Assembly: GCA_023412915.1 (NCBI GenBank)
Contig: JAEZRE010000006.1
Location: 248,001-312,000 of the forward strand
Origin: Bacillota bacterium
Lineage (GTDB): Bacteria; Bacillota; Clostridia; Acetivibrionales; DTU013
Length of the DNA stretch: 64,000 nt
Direction: 5' to 3'
Shown here: piece after piece, positions 43,820-52,112 of the stretch
Layout: the number at the start of each line of letters is the position of its first letter
Numbering within the stretch: the first letter of the stretch is position 1
Made by a program: the position numbers and the translations under genes
Notes under the pieces: generated by a model
What the model saw: the letters and a program-made list of their open reading frames with translations, nothing else
What the model was told of the DNA's origin: nothing
Database searches by the model: none

Positions 43820-45064
43820 ATGGCTGTTGCAGACGGCGGCAGGCCGGCAGTGGAGTTGCTGGCGCCCGCGGGTAATCTTGAAAAACTGAAGATGGCAATA
43901 ATGTACGGCGCCGACGCCGTATACCTCGGCGGGGAAGAATTCGGCCTGCGAGCTTCAGCGGGGAATTTCGGCAGCAATGATTTGAAGGAAGGGATCGAAT
44001 TCGCCCATTCCAGAGGCAAAAAAATATACGTTACTATGAATATCATTCCTCATAACGAGGATTTCAGGGAGATGCCCGGATATATATGGGAATTGAGGGA
44101 CGCCGGTGCAGATGCGGTCATTTTTTCGGATCCCGGGGTGTTTGACCTCCTGAGGGGCGAAGCTCCCGAGATGGAGCTGCACCTGAGCACGCAGGCCAAC
44201 AATACGAATTGGAGAAGCGCAGCCTTCTGGCATAGGCTTGGAGTAAAACGGGTCATTTTGGCAAGAGAGCTCTCTCACGATGAAATCCGGGAAATAAGGG
44301 ACAATGTTCCCGAGAGCCTCGAACTTGAAATGTTCGTACATGGAGCCATGTGCATATCCTATTCCGGCAGGTGCCTGCTGAGCAATTACATGGCCGACAG
44401 AGATTCGAACCGCGGCCTTTGCGCGCATCCGTGCAGATGGAAGTACAACCTTGTCGAAGAGAAGCGGCCAGGAGAATATATGCCGGTCTATGAAAACGAG
44501 AGGGGCACTTTCATATTCAATTCAAAGGATCTTTGCTTGATAGAGCATCTTCCCGAGATAATAGAAAGCGGAGTAACAAGCCTTAAAATAGAGGGCAGGA
44601 TGAAGAGCTCCTATTACGTCGCAACAGTGGTAAAGGCATACCGTGAAGCGTTGGACGCTTACGCGGCGAACCCTGCGGAGTACCGCTTTGACAGCCGCTG
44701 GCTCGATGAACTGTCCAAAGCAAGCCACAGAGAGTACACCGCCGGATTTTTCGGAGGTAAGCCGTCAGGCAGGGAACAGAACTATAAAACCAGCTCATAT
44801 ATAAGAGAATACGAATTTGTAGGTCTTGTGACCGGGTACGATCCCGCTTCCGGGATCGCTACCATAGAGCAGAGGAACAGATTTTCCGTCGGAGAAGAGC
44901 TCGAGGTGGTAAGCCCAAAAGGACCCTACAAGCTCCAGAAGGTGCTTTCGATGAGAAATGCGGACGAAGAGGCCATCGACGTAGCCCCGCACCCGCAGAT
45001 GACGGTTTACATGCCTGTTGACGAGCCGGTTGAGCCATATACGATGCTGAGACGTAAAGAATAA
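43820..45064 (+). CDS. trhP: U32 family protein TrhP (tRNA hydroxylation)
   Basis: Member of peptidase family U32, 414 aa. The family signature is complete: EMFVHGAMCISYSGRCLLS, with a second set of Cys in GLCAHPC. N-terminal motif ELLAPAGNLEKLKMAIMYGADAVYLGG. In Escherichia coli and Bacillus such proteins (TrhP/YrrO type) use prephenate to make 5-hydroxyuridine at position 34 of tRNA, the step before TrmR. Linkage to trmR supports this role rather than a collagenase or peptidase role. The start is ATG 43820 with CAGGAG 8 nt upstream. Confidence 0.88.
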   Translation: MAVADGGRPAVELLAPAGNLEKLKMAIMYGADAVYLGGEEFGLRASAGNFGSNDLKEGIEFAHSRGKKIYVTMNIIPHNEDFREMPGYIWELRDAGADAVIFSDPGVFDLLRGEAPEMELHLSTQANNTNWRSAAFWHRLGVKRVILARELSHDEIREIRDNVPESLELEMFVHGAMCISYSGRCLLSNYMADRDSNRGLCAHPCRWKYNLVEEKRPGEYMPVYENERGTFIFNSKDLCLIEHLPEIIESGVTSLKIEGRMKSSYYVATVVKAYREALDAYAANPAEYRFDSRWLDELSKASHREYTAGFFGGKPSGREQNYKTSSYIREYEFVGLVTGYDPASGIATIEQRNRFSVGEELEVVSPKGPYKLQKVLSMRNADEEAIDVAPHPQMTVYMPVDEPVEPYTMLRRKE

Positions 45065-45145
45065 TAAGAACCGTTTGACAGTATTGATTCCGGAACATGG
45101 GGGCAACATAATTCTACATTAAAAAAATTATGTGAGGCAGATAAG

Positions 45146-46477
45146 ATGAAGCTGCGCAAAATTGTGTCGCTTGTGATACCTATTCTTCTCCTATTCCAGT
45201 TGGCAGTCTATGCGAATACCGGAACCGAGTCGGCAAACCCATTGCTGGAGCAAAAGATTTTGTGCACTCAGTCGGATCCGGACCGGATGCTTGCATATGT
45301 GGTTTCGGACCGTTCAGTATTCATGGTTCTTGATAATAAAACACCTGAAAAGCCTGTTATTATGGCGCAGCTGGATTTAGAGGCTCAGGAGAAAGTCACT
45401 GCGATGCAAATCCATGACGGTTTTATTTATGTGACGGCCGGCAATAGACTGCAGCTAATCGATATTTCCGATCCATACCATCCATCAGTATCATATTTTA
45501 CAGAGGTCGAGAACGGAGAGAGTCTCGCAGGCCTTGTGATCTGCGGTAACCGGGCTTATTTGTACGATAGGCGCAATATTCATGTTTATTCATTGGAAAA
45601 TCCCGCGCTGCCCGGATTGCTGCAATCCTACGAAGTGAACAATCCGGACTCCGTCTGCAGCATCTCGGGTATCGCGGTCGCTGAGGATATCGTATATGCC
45701 GATTTTGGAGCTGCCGGAATACACATTTTCGATTTTACCGATTTGAACGATATCAGGTATACAGGCAAATTGAACCCGAGTGGTGTTAGTATATTTAATG
45801 CCGACAGCCTGCCAATGCAACAACCGGAGAGCGGTACTCCTGCCGAAAAACAGGGGCTCGAAGCCGGGAATAAAATTGCGTACCTCACCATCGACGACGG
45901 ACCTTCCAGAAATAATACTCCAAAGAATCTGGATACGCTGAAAAAGTACGGGGTTAAGGCCACGTTTTTCGTATTACCCAGGAAGCACCTCGACGATATT
46001 TATGGAAGAATCCTTGAAGAAGGTCATGTTATCGGCAATCACTCGTATGTTCATGATTATAATTATCTTTTTGGCTCGGTGGATAATTTCAGGAATGATG
46101 TTCTAGAGGCTCAGAGTTTTATCTATGAGAAATTTCAATATAAATCGACTGTTTATCGTTTCCCGGGAGGTACCATGGGACGGAGTAAAAATGCGGTTGG
46201 GGAACGGTCGAAAGTCCTTGAGGAATTAGGATACAAATATTTTGACTGGAATGTTACTACGGCCGATACGGATCCCAACCTCAAAAAAATTGGAAACGAG
46301 GGGCAGATAGTAGAAAAGCTGGCGAACAATGTGATAAACGGTGCGAATGGAAGAAGGAAACTGATAATCCTGATGCATGATTCGGCAGGGAAGTCCTATA
46401 CTGCAAAAGCATTGCCGAAGATCATAGAAGGTTTGCAAAAACAGGGGTATACCTTCGACGTGCTGACTAATTATTGA
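45146..46477 (+). CDS. secreted polysaccharide deacetylase with N-terminal repeat domain
   Basis: Exported protein of 443 aa. A signal peptide (MKLRKIVSLVIPILLLFQLA) is followed by a beta-rich domain with LVIVD-like repeats (VFMVLDNKTPEKPVIMAQ, LQLIDISDPYHPSVS, IHIFDFTDLNDIR; about 45-225). The C-terminal NodB domain (about 250-440) has LTIDDGPS, the zinc ligands HSYVH and YRFPGG, the family's deacetylase motifs. It probably removes N-acetyl groups from peptidoglycan or another surface glycan. The start is ATG 45146 after GAGG. It is followed by a class B PBP, so both belong to wall metabolism. Confidence 0.88.
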   Translation: MKLRKIVSLVIPILLLFQLAVYANTGTESANPLLEQKILCTQSDPDRMLAYVVSDRSVFMVLDNKTPEKPVIMAQLDLEAQEKVTAMQIHDGFIYVTAGNRLQLIDISDPYHPSVSYFTEVENGESLAGLVICGNRAYLYDRRNIHVYSLENPALPGLLQSYEVNNPDSVCSISGIAVAEDIVYADFGAAGIHIFDFTDLNDIRYTGKLNPSGVSIFNADSLPMQQPESGTPAEKQGLEAGNKIAYLTIDDGPSRNNTPKNLDTLKKYGVKATFFVLPRKHLDDIYGRILEEGHVIGNHSYVHDYNYLFGSVDNFRNDVLEAQSFIYEKFQYKSTVYRFPGGTMGRSKNAVGERSKVLEELGYKYFDWNVTTADTDPNLKKIGNEGQIVEKLANNVINGANGRRKLIILMHDSAGKSYTAKALPKIIEGLQKQGYTFDVLTNY

Positions 46478-46544
46478 AGGTTATTGAATACCGGCTCTTT
46501 TAAACGGCAAGAATGATGTAATAACCGTTGAAAGGGGCCTTTTA

Positions 46545-48248
46545 TTGACTGCAAAAAGAACATACATAACGATAGGGGCTATTTTATCCCTGTTTGCGGC
46601 TTTGCTTGCCAGATTTGCGTATATCCAGTTCGTTTCGTATGGGGAATTGTCCGAATCTGCCTTTGAACAGAGGCTTTCCAATACTCAGATCGAGAAAATG
46701 AGGGGTAATATAACTGATCATAGCGGAATACCTTTTACAAACCGGGAGCGAAGCTATACGGCCTTTATCAAGACCGCTTACATGCCCAAATCGCCCGCCG
46801 ACAGGGAAAAGGTCTGCGATGCGCTCGGTATAAGCCCTGACACCTTAAACAGCCTTACGGGAAAAAGCAAGCCAGTTTTGATAGACACGGACGAGACCGG
46901 AAGCAAAGCTCTGGCGGAAATCAATACAAACTGGGTTACCATCTTGAATTCCTTGAAACGGTATGATGACGGAACGCTGGCAAAGCATGTGGTGGGATAT
47001 CTCAGCAAAAAGGACAGGGTAGGTCAGTCGGGTATCGAAAAAGCATACGAGAAAGAGCTCAGGGACAACTCGGTATATGAGATAGGAACGGTGACAGATG
47101 CGGCTAAAAATCCTATTAAAGGGCTCGGTTACAGGATCAGGGACCTTAGCTCCGATAAAAAGCAAAATGTCAGGCTGACTTTGGATTACCATATACAGCA
47201 GATAGTAGAAAATGCATTGGACAAATACGGAATATCAGGCGCGGCAGTCGTGGAGGATGTAGTGACCGGGGATGTGCTCGCGATGGCAAGCAGGCCGGAT
47301 TTCGACCAGAACGCGGTCGAAAACTACCTGAACAGCAGCGGTAACGAGCTTTTCAACAAAGCCACCGCCGCCTACAATCTGGGTTCAGTTTTTAAAATAA
47401 TAGATATCGCCGCGCTTTTTGAAAATCCGGATATTGTTCTGGGCGACACTAATGCTGCGGGGACCGGTGAGAACCTGACGGGCAGGAGCCACTTTATCGA
47501 CAGCGAGCATTATTACTGTGAAGGCGCCGTAAATATAAACGGATTGACTTTCAAATGCTCCTCATATTATTCAGGAGGACATGGGATAGTGAACCTTGAG
47601 CAGGCATTCGCGCTTTCGTGCAATTCCTATTTTATCGAACTTTGCCAGAAGATCGGGTACAGGGAGCTTATCGGTATGGCAAGAAAGTTCGGGCTTGGCA
47701 GCCAGACAGGTGTTTTTGGGCAGGGCGTCTCCGAATCGGCAGGCAGCCTTCCCAAGTCGGACGTCTATTACAGCCAGGCGGATATAGCAAATCTGGCCAT
47801 TGGTCAGGGTGCCCTGCTTGCGACGCCGTTGCAGGTAGCCGACATTGTTGCTACGGTGGCTAACGGCGGGATTAAAAACAGGGTAAATATCGTCGACAGT
47901 ATCACGGACGAAGACGGGAACGTCGTCAGAGAAGTACGAATAAAGAGCGGGCAAAGAATAATTTCAACTTATACCGCCAACAGGATAAAGCAGCTGATGG
48001 AGGCAGTCACACAGTACGGGACCGGAATCGATGCGGTAATAGGCCTCTACGGGGGGGCGGGCGGCAAGACCGGAAGCGCCGAAACAGGTGTTTCCGGCAA
48101 AGTGCACGCCTGGTTTGCCGGGTATTTTCCCAAAAAGGAACCGCGTTACTCGATAGCCGTTTTCGTTGAGAATGGGCAACAGGGCGGAAAGATAGCGGCT
48201 CCGGTTTTTGCGGAGATAGCCTGCGGGATGACGAAAATAGGATTTTAG
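46545..48248 (+). CDS. class B penicillin-binding protein (transpeptidase)
   Basis: Membrane-anchored peptidoglycan transpeptidase of 567 aa. It has a single N-terminal TM helix (YITIGAILSLFAALLARF), a dimerisation domain, and the three active-site motifs: SVFK (SxxK, about residue 280), SCN (about 358) and KTGS (about 506). No PASTA repeats are present. It resembles the PBP2/PbpA group; some Clostridial members act in sporulation, but the sequence does not tell. The start is TTG 46545 with AAAGGGG about 8 nt upstream. The stop TAG is directly followed by 16-bp tandem repeats. Confidence 0.9.
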   Translation: MTAKRTYITIGAILSLFAALLARFAYIQFVSYGELSESAFEQRLSNTQIEKMRGNITDHSGIPFTNRERSYTAFIKTAYMPKSPADREKVCDALGISPDTLNSLTGKSKPVLIDTDETGSKALAEINTNWVTILNSLKRYDDGTLAKHVVGYLSKKDRVGQSGIEKAYEKELRDNSVYEIGTVTDAAKNPIKGLGYRIRDLSSDKKQNVRLTLDYHIQQIVENALDKYGISGAAVVEDVVTGDVLAMASRPDFDQNAVENYLNSSGNELFNKATAAYNLGSVFKIIDIAALFENPDIVLGDTNAAGTGENLTGRSHFIDSEHYYCEGAVNINGLTFKCSSYYSGGHGIVNLEQAFALSCNSYFIELCQKIGYRELIGMARKFGLGSQTGVFGQGVSESAGSLPKSDVYYSQADIANLAIGQGALLATPLQVADIVATVANGGIKNRVNIVDSITDEDGNVVREVRIKSGQRIISTYTANRIKQLMEAVTQYGTGIDAVIGLYGGAGGKTGSAETGVSGKVHAWFAGYFPKKEPRYSIAVFVENGQQGGKIAAPVFAEIACGMTKIGF

Positions 48249-48310
48249 TGCCTGCCGGGGCTAATACCTGCCGGGGTTAATGCCTGCGGGGGCTAATGCC
48301 TGCCGGCTGC
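48249..48310. repeat. 16-bp tandem repeat after the PBP gene
   Basis: Units 48249-48264, 48265-48280 and 48281-48296 share the 16-bp TGCCTGCCGGGGCTAA pattern with one or two changes each; a fourth begins at 48297 and runs into a GC-rich hairpin (GCCGGCTGC-GCAGCAGGC). The repeats start at the base after the stop codon. Confidence 0.85.
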
Positions 48311-48339
48311 GCAGCAGGCTGGTGACGGGTTGTTATATA

Positions 48340-48369
48340 TTGACACTAATGCTTTTCGTATGCTATCTT
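48340..48369 (+). promoter_or_regulatory. promoter of the ECF S-component unit
   Basis: TTGACA (48340-48345), an 18-nt spacer and TATCTT (48364-48369); CTATCT at 17 nt is an alternative. Confidence 0.5.
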
Positions 48370-48374
48370 ATATA

Positions 48375-48465
48375 AGAAGCCGGACCATGAAGGTTCGCAA
48401 AACGAGAATGGTAAAACCACAGAAGAAAGCTGTATGAAACAGCTTGTTTTGTGGTTTTTTTATTT
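48375..48465 (+). promoter_or_regulatory. attenuator-like leader with multi-stem terminator
   Basis: Downstream of the promoter lies ACCAT-...-ATGGT (about 48384-48412) with a 19-nt apical part, followed by a terminator: AAAACCACA (48413-48421) pairs with TGTGGTTTT (48450-48458), enclosing the hairpin AAGCTGT/ACAGCTT (48427-48445), then seven T. It could be a metabolite-sensing leader for the transporter gene 20 bp further on. It does not match TPP, FMN, preQ1, SAM, folate, cobalamin or lysine riboswitch signatures that I know. Confidence 0.5.
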
Positions 48466-48487
48466 TTAATAAAGAGAGGTCAGTCAA

Positions 48488-49033
48488 ATGAAAGACAAAA
48501 ACAGAAACCGAATAAGAGAAATCACAGCCTCGGGCTTGTTTACAGCCATCGGGGTACTACTTCCCGTCGTATTTCACGCATTGGGGCTGGGAAGCGCCTT
48601 ACTTCCAATGCACATACCCGCGCTGATGGCCGGATTTGTCCTGAGCGTTCCATATGCCGCAGCCGTTGGCGCGGCTACGCCACTGTTGAGTTCGCTCATG
48701 ACAGGTATGCCGCCGGCGTTCCCCGTGATGCCGTATATGGTATTCGAACTTGCTGCCTATGCGGCTGCAGTCAGTATTCTTGGCAGAAAATTCAGGCTTA
48801 ACCCATACTTGTCGCTGATCGTCAGCATGGCAGTCGGCAGGGGCGTATCAGGAATTGCCGTTTGGATCCTCACGGTCGTATTTGGCGCGCAGCTTCCCGG
48901 TCCGCTTGTCTTCGTTGCGGGGGCAGCAGTTACGGGATTACCCGGAATAATACTGCAATTAGTCGTAATTCCGCCTTTGATAATGCTTTTAAGAAAGAAA
49001 AACATGATAGGAAACGGGGTGGCTTCAGATTGA
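48488..49033 (+). CDS. ECF transporter S component
   Basis: Membrane protein of 181 aa with five to six TM helices: EITASGLFTAIGVLLPVVFH, IPALMAGFVLSVPYAAAVGA, MPYMVFELAAYAAAVSIL, LIVSMAVGRGVSGIAVWILTV and LPGIILQLVVIPPLIMLL. The short Ala/Gly-rich helices and the MHIPALMAGF loop fit the substrate-binding S component of energy-coupling-factor vitamin transporters. The shared A, A' and T subunits are elsewhere. Substrate is not clear. The start is ATG 48488 after GAGAGGT. Its stop overlaps the methyltransferase start (ATTGA), so both are coupled and likely share regulation through the leader. Confidence 0.85.
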   Translation: MKDKNRNRIREITASGLFTAIGVLLPVVFHALGLGSALLPMHIPALMAGFVLSVPYAAAVGAATPLLSSLMTGMPPAFPVMPYMVFELAAYAAAVSILGRKFRLNPYLSLIVSMAVGRGVSGIAVWILTVVFGAQLPGPLVFVAGAAVTGLPGIILQLVVIPPLIMLLRKKNMIGNGVASD

Positions 49034-49620
49034 ACAGCCGTGAATTTTTCAACAGCCGGGCGGAGGAGTGGGACAGCTTTGTATACCATGATGAGAGCAA
49101 GCTCAGGAACATACTCGGACAGGTTTGCCTGAAAAGCGGCGATAACGTCCTGGACGTCGGGACAGGTACCGGCGTTATGATACCGTACCTGCGTGAGATT
49201 ATCGGCGACGGCGGAAGAATAACAGCCGTCGACATATCCGAGAATATGATCAGGGTGGCGGAAAGCAAATTCAATTTCAGAAACGTAGCTTTCATCACTG
49301 GGGACGCGCTGGAGATCGCTCTGCCGGAGAGCAGCTTCGACTGTGTCATGTGCTATTCCATGTTTCCTCATTTCAACGATAAAAGAGCGGCCGTACTGAA
49401 GCTGGCAGACTATCTTAAGAAGGGCGGCAGACTCGTCATAGCGCACTCGCAGAGCAGGGACGCCATCAACGGGGTGCACAGGGAAGCGTCGGAGGCCGTA
49501 AGAGACGACGAGCTGCCGACAGCGGAGACCATAAAGGGGTATTTCACTCATGCGGGGCTGGATACAGCTGTGGTAACAGACAACGAGGATATGTTCTTCT
49601 TGATCGGCAGTAAGCCGTAA
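49030..49620 (+). CDS. class I SAM-dependent methyltransferase
   Basis: Soluble methyltransferase of 196 aa. Motif I is VLDVGTGTGVMIPYL, the acidic residue is in TAVDISENMI, and motif IV is CVMCYSMFPHFND. The HSQSRDAINGVHREA stretch is typical of small-molecule methyltransferases of this group. I chose TTG 49030, which overlaps the S-component stop and follows GGGGTGG; the frame upstream of this point is not coding. The translational coupling links its substrate to the vitamin or cofactor imported by the S component; this is inference. Confidence 0.85.
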   Translation: MNSREFFNSRAEEWDSFVYHDESKLRNILGQVCLKSGDNVLDVGTGTGVMIPYLREIIGDGGRITAVDISENMIRVAESKFNFRNVAFITGDALEIALPESSFDCVMCYSMFPHFNDKRAAVLKLADYLKKGGRLVIAHSQSRDAINGVHREASEAVRDDELPTAETIKGYFTHAGLDTAVVTDNEDMFFLIGSKP

Positions 49621-49771
49621 ATCAGGTGTCAAACCGGCGCCGAACCGGTGCCAAATCCGGCCCAAATCAGGCGTAGCCAAGCCTTGGACTGCTGCGTAAA
49701 AGTTGTGAGCTTATACTTTTGCGGACGGTTAGTCTACCCGTGATAAAATGGAAAACCACTGCTACATGTGT

Positions 49772-49777
49772 TATAAT
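49772..49777 (+). promoter_or_regulatory. -10 element for DUF3842 gene
   Basis: A consensus TATAAT lies 25 bp before the DUF3842 start. The -35 region is weak (TGGAAA, 17 nt upstream). Confidence 0.45.
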
Positions 49778-49801
49778 TGCATCATATTTTGGAGGTGTTC
49801 T

Positions 49802-50245
49802 ATGAAGATTGCGGTGATAGACGGCCAGGGCGGAGGAATAGGAAAGGCGCTGGTGGAAAAGCTCAGGATGGAATTCGGCAATGACGTCGAGATAACGGCG
49901 CTGGGAACGAATGCCCTGGCAACTTCACTGATGCTAAGAGCCGGGGCCGACGACGGCGCGTCGGGTGAGAACGCCATTATTTACAATGCCGGCAGGGTAG
50001 ACGTAATACTTGGCCCGATCGGAATTATCGCCGCCGACTCGATGCTTGGAGAGCTTACGCCATTGATGGCAAAAGCAATTGCGCAGAGTACTGCCAAAAA
50101 GATACTCATACCTATGAATCGCTGCAATATACAGGTATCCGGTGTCAAAACAGCGGCATTACCCCAGTACGTCGACGAGGCTGTTGCGTTGGTCGGGGAG
50201 CTTACCGGAAACCGCAGCGGCAAGGGACCAGGGAAGGTAGGGTAG
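49802..50245 (+). CDS. DUF3842 family protein
   Basis: Protein of 147 aa with a Rossmann-like start (KIAVIDGQGGGIGKALVEKL) and an alternating strand-helix pattern, diagnostic of DUF3842, a family conserved in Clostridia with no assigned function. ILIPMNRCNIQVSGV is another conserved stretch. It may bind a nucleotide, but I see no catalytic signature. The start is ATG 49802 with GGAGG 8 nt upstream and a good -10 at 49772. It is convergent with sigK. Confidence 0.85.
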   Translation: MKIAVIDGQGGGIGKALVEKLRMEFGNDVEITALGTNALATSLMLRAGADDGASGENAIIYNAGRVDVILGPIGIIAADSMLGELTPLMAKAIAQSTAKKILIPMNRCNIQVSGVKTAALPQYVDEAVALVGELTGNRSGKGPGKVG

Positions 50246-50271
50246 CGCCGGCAGGATTATAACCGAAGCAT

Positions 50272-50297
50272 AAAAAAGCTGCCATTTAATGGCAGCT
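50272..50297 (-). terminator. terminator of sigK
   Basis: AGCTGCCA (50277-50284) and TGGCAGCT (50290-50297) pair around TTTAA, and the minus strand continues with six T. The sigK stop codon lies in the loop, so the gene ends inside its own terminator. Confidence 0.85.
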
Positions 50298-50996
50298 GTC
50301 GGGTTCGAGTTCCTTACTCAATTTTTTGATCGCTTTCTTTTCTATCCGTGAAACATAAGAGCGGGATATGCCCAGCATACTTGCGATTTCTCTCTGCGTC
50401 TTGCTTGTTCCGTTTAAAAGCCCGTACCTCAATTCAAGAACGGTTTTTTCCCGCTTTTTTAGTACGGATTTCATTTTATTATAAAGACGCTTTACCTGGA
50501 TTTTCAGTTCCACTTCGTCAATAACCGATTCCGTTTCATTGCCGATCACGTCTATCAGTGTTATTTCGTTGCCCTCGCGATCTACGCCGATAGGGTCATG
50601 AAGTGATACTTCACTTTGTATTTTTTTGGTGGATCTGATCTGCATCAAAATCTCATTTTCGATGCAGCGTGCAGCATATGTTGCCAGACGTGTACCTTTT
50701 GACTGATCGAACGTGGATATTGCCTTTATCAGTCCGATCGTTCCTATGGAAATTAAGTCGTCACTGTCGCTGCTGAACGTGCTGTACTTTTTTACAATGT
50801 GCGCTACGAGCCGGAGATTTCTTTCTATCAGTGTATTCCTGGCATCCTCATTGCCATCCTTGTACGCTTCTATGAATTTTTGTTCTTCTTCTGCGGATAA
50901 TGGCTGCGGGAACGAGTTCGAGCTTGAAACGTATCCAAGCTGAAAAAAGACATTGCCGAGGACTTCATTCATCATGGTGAATAAGAAGTGCAGCAA
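50286..50996 (-). CDS. sigK: sporulation sigma factor sigma-K
   Basis: RNA polymerase sigma factor of 236 aa that drives late mother-cell gene expression. A hydrophobic pro-sequence (NEVLGNVFFQLGY) precedes FPQPLSAEEE, as in pro-sigma-K, which is processed by an intramembrane protease. Region 2 is NLRLVAHIVKKY ... DLISIGTIGLIKAI ... TRLATYAARCIENEILM, and region 4 is TQREIASMLGISRSYVSRIEKKA. The gene is uninterrupted: no skin element. I chose TTG 50996 because GGGAGG lies 8 nt upstream. Sigma-E is the nearest paralogue, but the pro-sequence and the SLHDPIGVDREGNEI stretch favour sigma-K. Confidence 0.9.
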   Translation of the reverse strand: MLHFLFTMMNEVLGNVFFQLGYVSSSNSFPQPLSAEEEQKFIEAYKDGNEDARNTLIERNLRLVAHIVKKYSTFSSDSDDLISIGTIGLIKAISTFDQSKGTRLATYAARCIENEILMQIRSTKKIQSEVSLHDPIGVDREGNEITLIDVIGNETESVIDEVELKIQVKRLYNKMKSVLKKREKTVLELRYGLLNGTSKTQREIASMLGISRSYVSRIEKKAIKKLSKELEPDSCH

Positions 50997-51109
50997 ATGG
51001 AGCACCTCCCGAAAAATTAGTCACCATATAAGTATATGAGAGATATGCCGATTATTTGCCTGTCCTGTATAAAAAATATTTTAAAATTTAACCATTACAG
51101 CGACTGCAC

Positions 51110-51135
51110 CGAAACAAAAGAACCGTCCCTGCGTT
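51110..51135 (+). repeat. dispersed element family A, half-site
   Basis: Bases 51110-51135 are identical over 26 bp to 1045-1070 (the right arm of the ligA/glnS hairpin plus its tail). The left arm is missing. Confidence 0.9.
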
Positions 51136-51166
51136 TCGATTGAGCGTTTCAGTCTAAAAAAATTAT

Positions 51167-51195
51167 TTGCTAAAAAAATCATCTCGTGTTATACT
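51167..51195 (+). promoter_or_regulatory. promoter of rpsB-tsf
   Basis: TTGCTA (51167-51172), exactly 17 nt, TATACT (51190-51195). A leader of about 100 nt follows, with CCGG-rich complementary segments (about 51229-51260) that may form the autoregulatory r-protein structure; I cannot match it to a known S2 leader. Confidence 0.65.
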
Positions 51196-51299
51196 ATGTA
51201 ACGAAAAAATACACACATGGTTTGACTGCCGGAAAAGTGCCGATTGGCCTTCCGACCGGATGAGGACCGTGGAGGTATAAACTAAAGGAGGACATTTAA

Positions 51300-52061
51300 A
51301 TGTCAGTTATTTCTATGAAACAGCTGCTGGAAGCTGGTGTGCATTTTGGCCATCAGACCAGGAGATGGAACCCCAAAATGGCCGAATACATCTTTACGGA
51401 GAGAAACGGCATCTACATTATCGACCTTCAGAAAACCGTCAAAAAAATTGAAGAAGCTTATTTCTTCATAAGGGAGATCTCCATGAGCGGAGGGGACGTC
51501 CTTTTTGTCGGTACGAAAAAGCAGGCCCAGGATTCCATCAAGGAAGAAGCTGAGAGAAGCGAACAGTATTTCGTCAACGCAAGATGGCTCGGCGGAATGC
51601 TCACAAACTTCAAGACCATCCGCAAGAGGATCGACAGGCTCAATCAGCTCGAAAGCATGGAACAGAACGGAATGTTCGAAGTGCTGCCCAAGAAGGAAGT
51701 CATCAAGCTCAAGGGCGAAATGGAAAAGCTCGAGAAATACCTTGGCGGAATAAAGAACATGAAGAAGATCCCGGGAGCAATGTTCATCGTTGACCCCAGG
51801 AAGGAAAGAAACGCGATACTTGAAGCCAGGAAGCTCGGTATACCGGTAGTCGCAATCGTAGACACGAACTGCGATCCTGACGAAGTAGATTATGTAATTC
51901 CCGGCAATGACGACGCTATCAGGGCGGTCAAGCTGATCGCTGCAAAGATCGCCGACGCCATTATCGAAGGACGTCAGGGCGAACAGCTTTCTACCCAAAG
52001 CAGCGATGCGGAGGACAAGATCAATGAAACCGACGCAGAGGCTGAAGGGGCAGTGGAATAA
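51300..52061 (+). CDS. rpsB: 30S ribosomal protein S2
   Basis: Ribosomal protein S2, 253 aa. The family signature GVHFGHQTRRWNPKMAEYI is at the N-terminus; GTKKQAQDSI, RWLGGMLTNFKTI and VVAIVDTNCDPD are also typical. The start is ATG 51300 with AAAGGAGG about 8 nt upstream. The C-terminal tail (about 30 residues) is acidic. It is the first gene of rpsB-tsf. Confidence 0.98.
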   Translation: MSVISMKQLLEAGVHFGHQTRRWNPKMAEYIFTERNGIYIIDLQKTVKKIEEAYFFIREISMSGGDVLFVGTKKQAQDSIKEEAERSEQYFVNARWLGGMLTNFKTIRKRIDRLNQLESMEQNGMFEVLPKKEVIKLKGEMEKLEKYLGGIKNMKKIPGAMFIVDPRKERNAILEARKLGIPVVAIVDTNCDPDEVDYVIPGNDDAIRAVKLIAAKIADAIIEGRQGEQLSTQSSDAEDKINETDAEAEGAVE

Positions 52062-52112
52062 ACGCCTTATCAGAGGCTAATAATATGATTACTATTGTTT
52101 GGAGGAATTTGG

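Larger units (their letters stand above)
50997..51299. other. 303-base divergent intergenic region between sigK and rpsB
   Basis: It contains the half-site of dispersed element A (51110-51135), the rpsB promoter and a leader of about 100 nt before rpsB. No further gene is seen. No clear sigma-E type promoter for sigK could be assigned. Confidence 0.6.

Noticed and set aside
43820..45064. Collagenase/peptidase function of the U32 gene
   Set aside because: Linkage to trmR and the TrhP-like length favour tRNA hydroxylation.
48375..48465. Known riboswitch (preQ1, TPP, SAM, THF, guanidine)
   Set aside because: I compared the conserved core words that I know for these classes and found none.
48862..49029. 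Upstream extension of the methyltransferase frame
   Set aside because: It overlaps the S-component gene in another frame and lacks a ribosome binding site; TTG 49030 has one and overlaps the stop.
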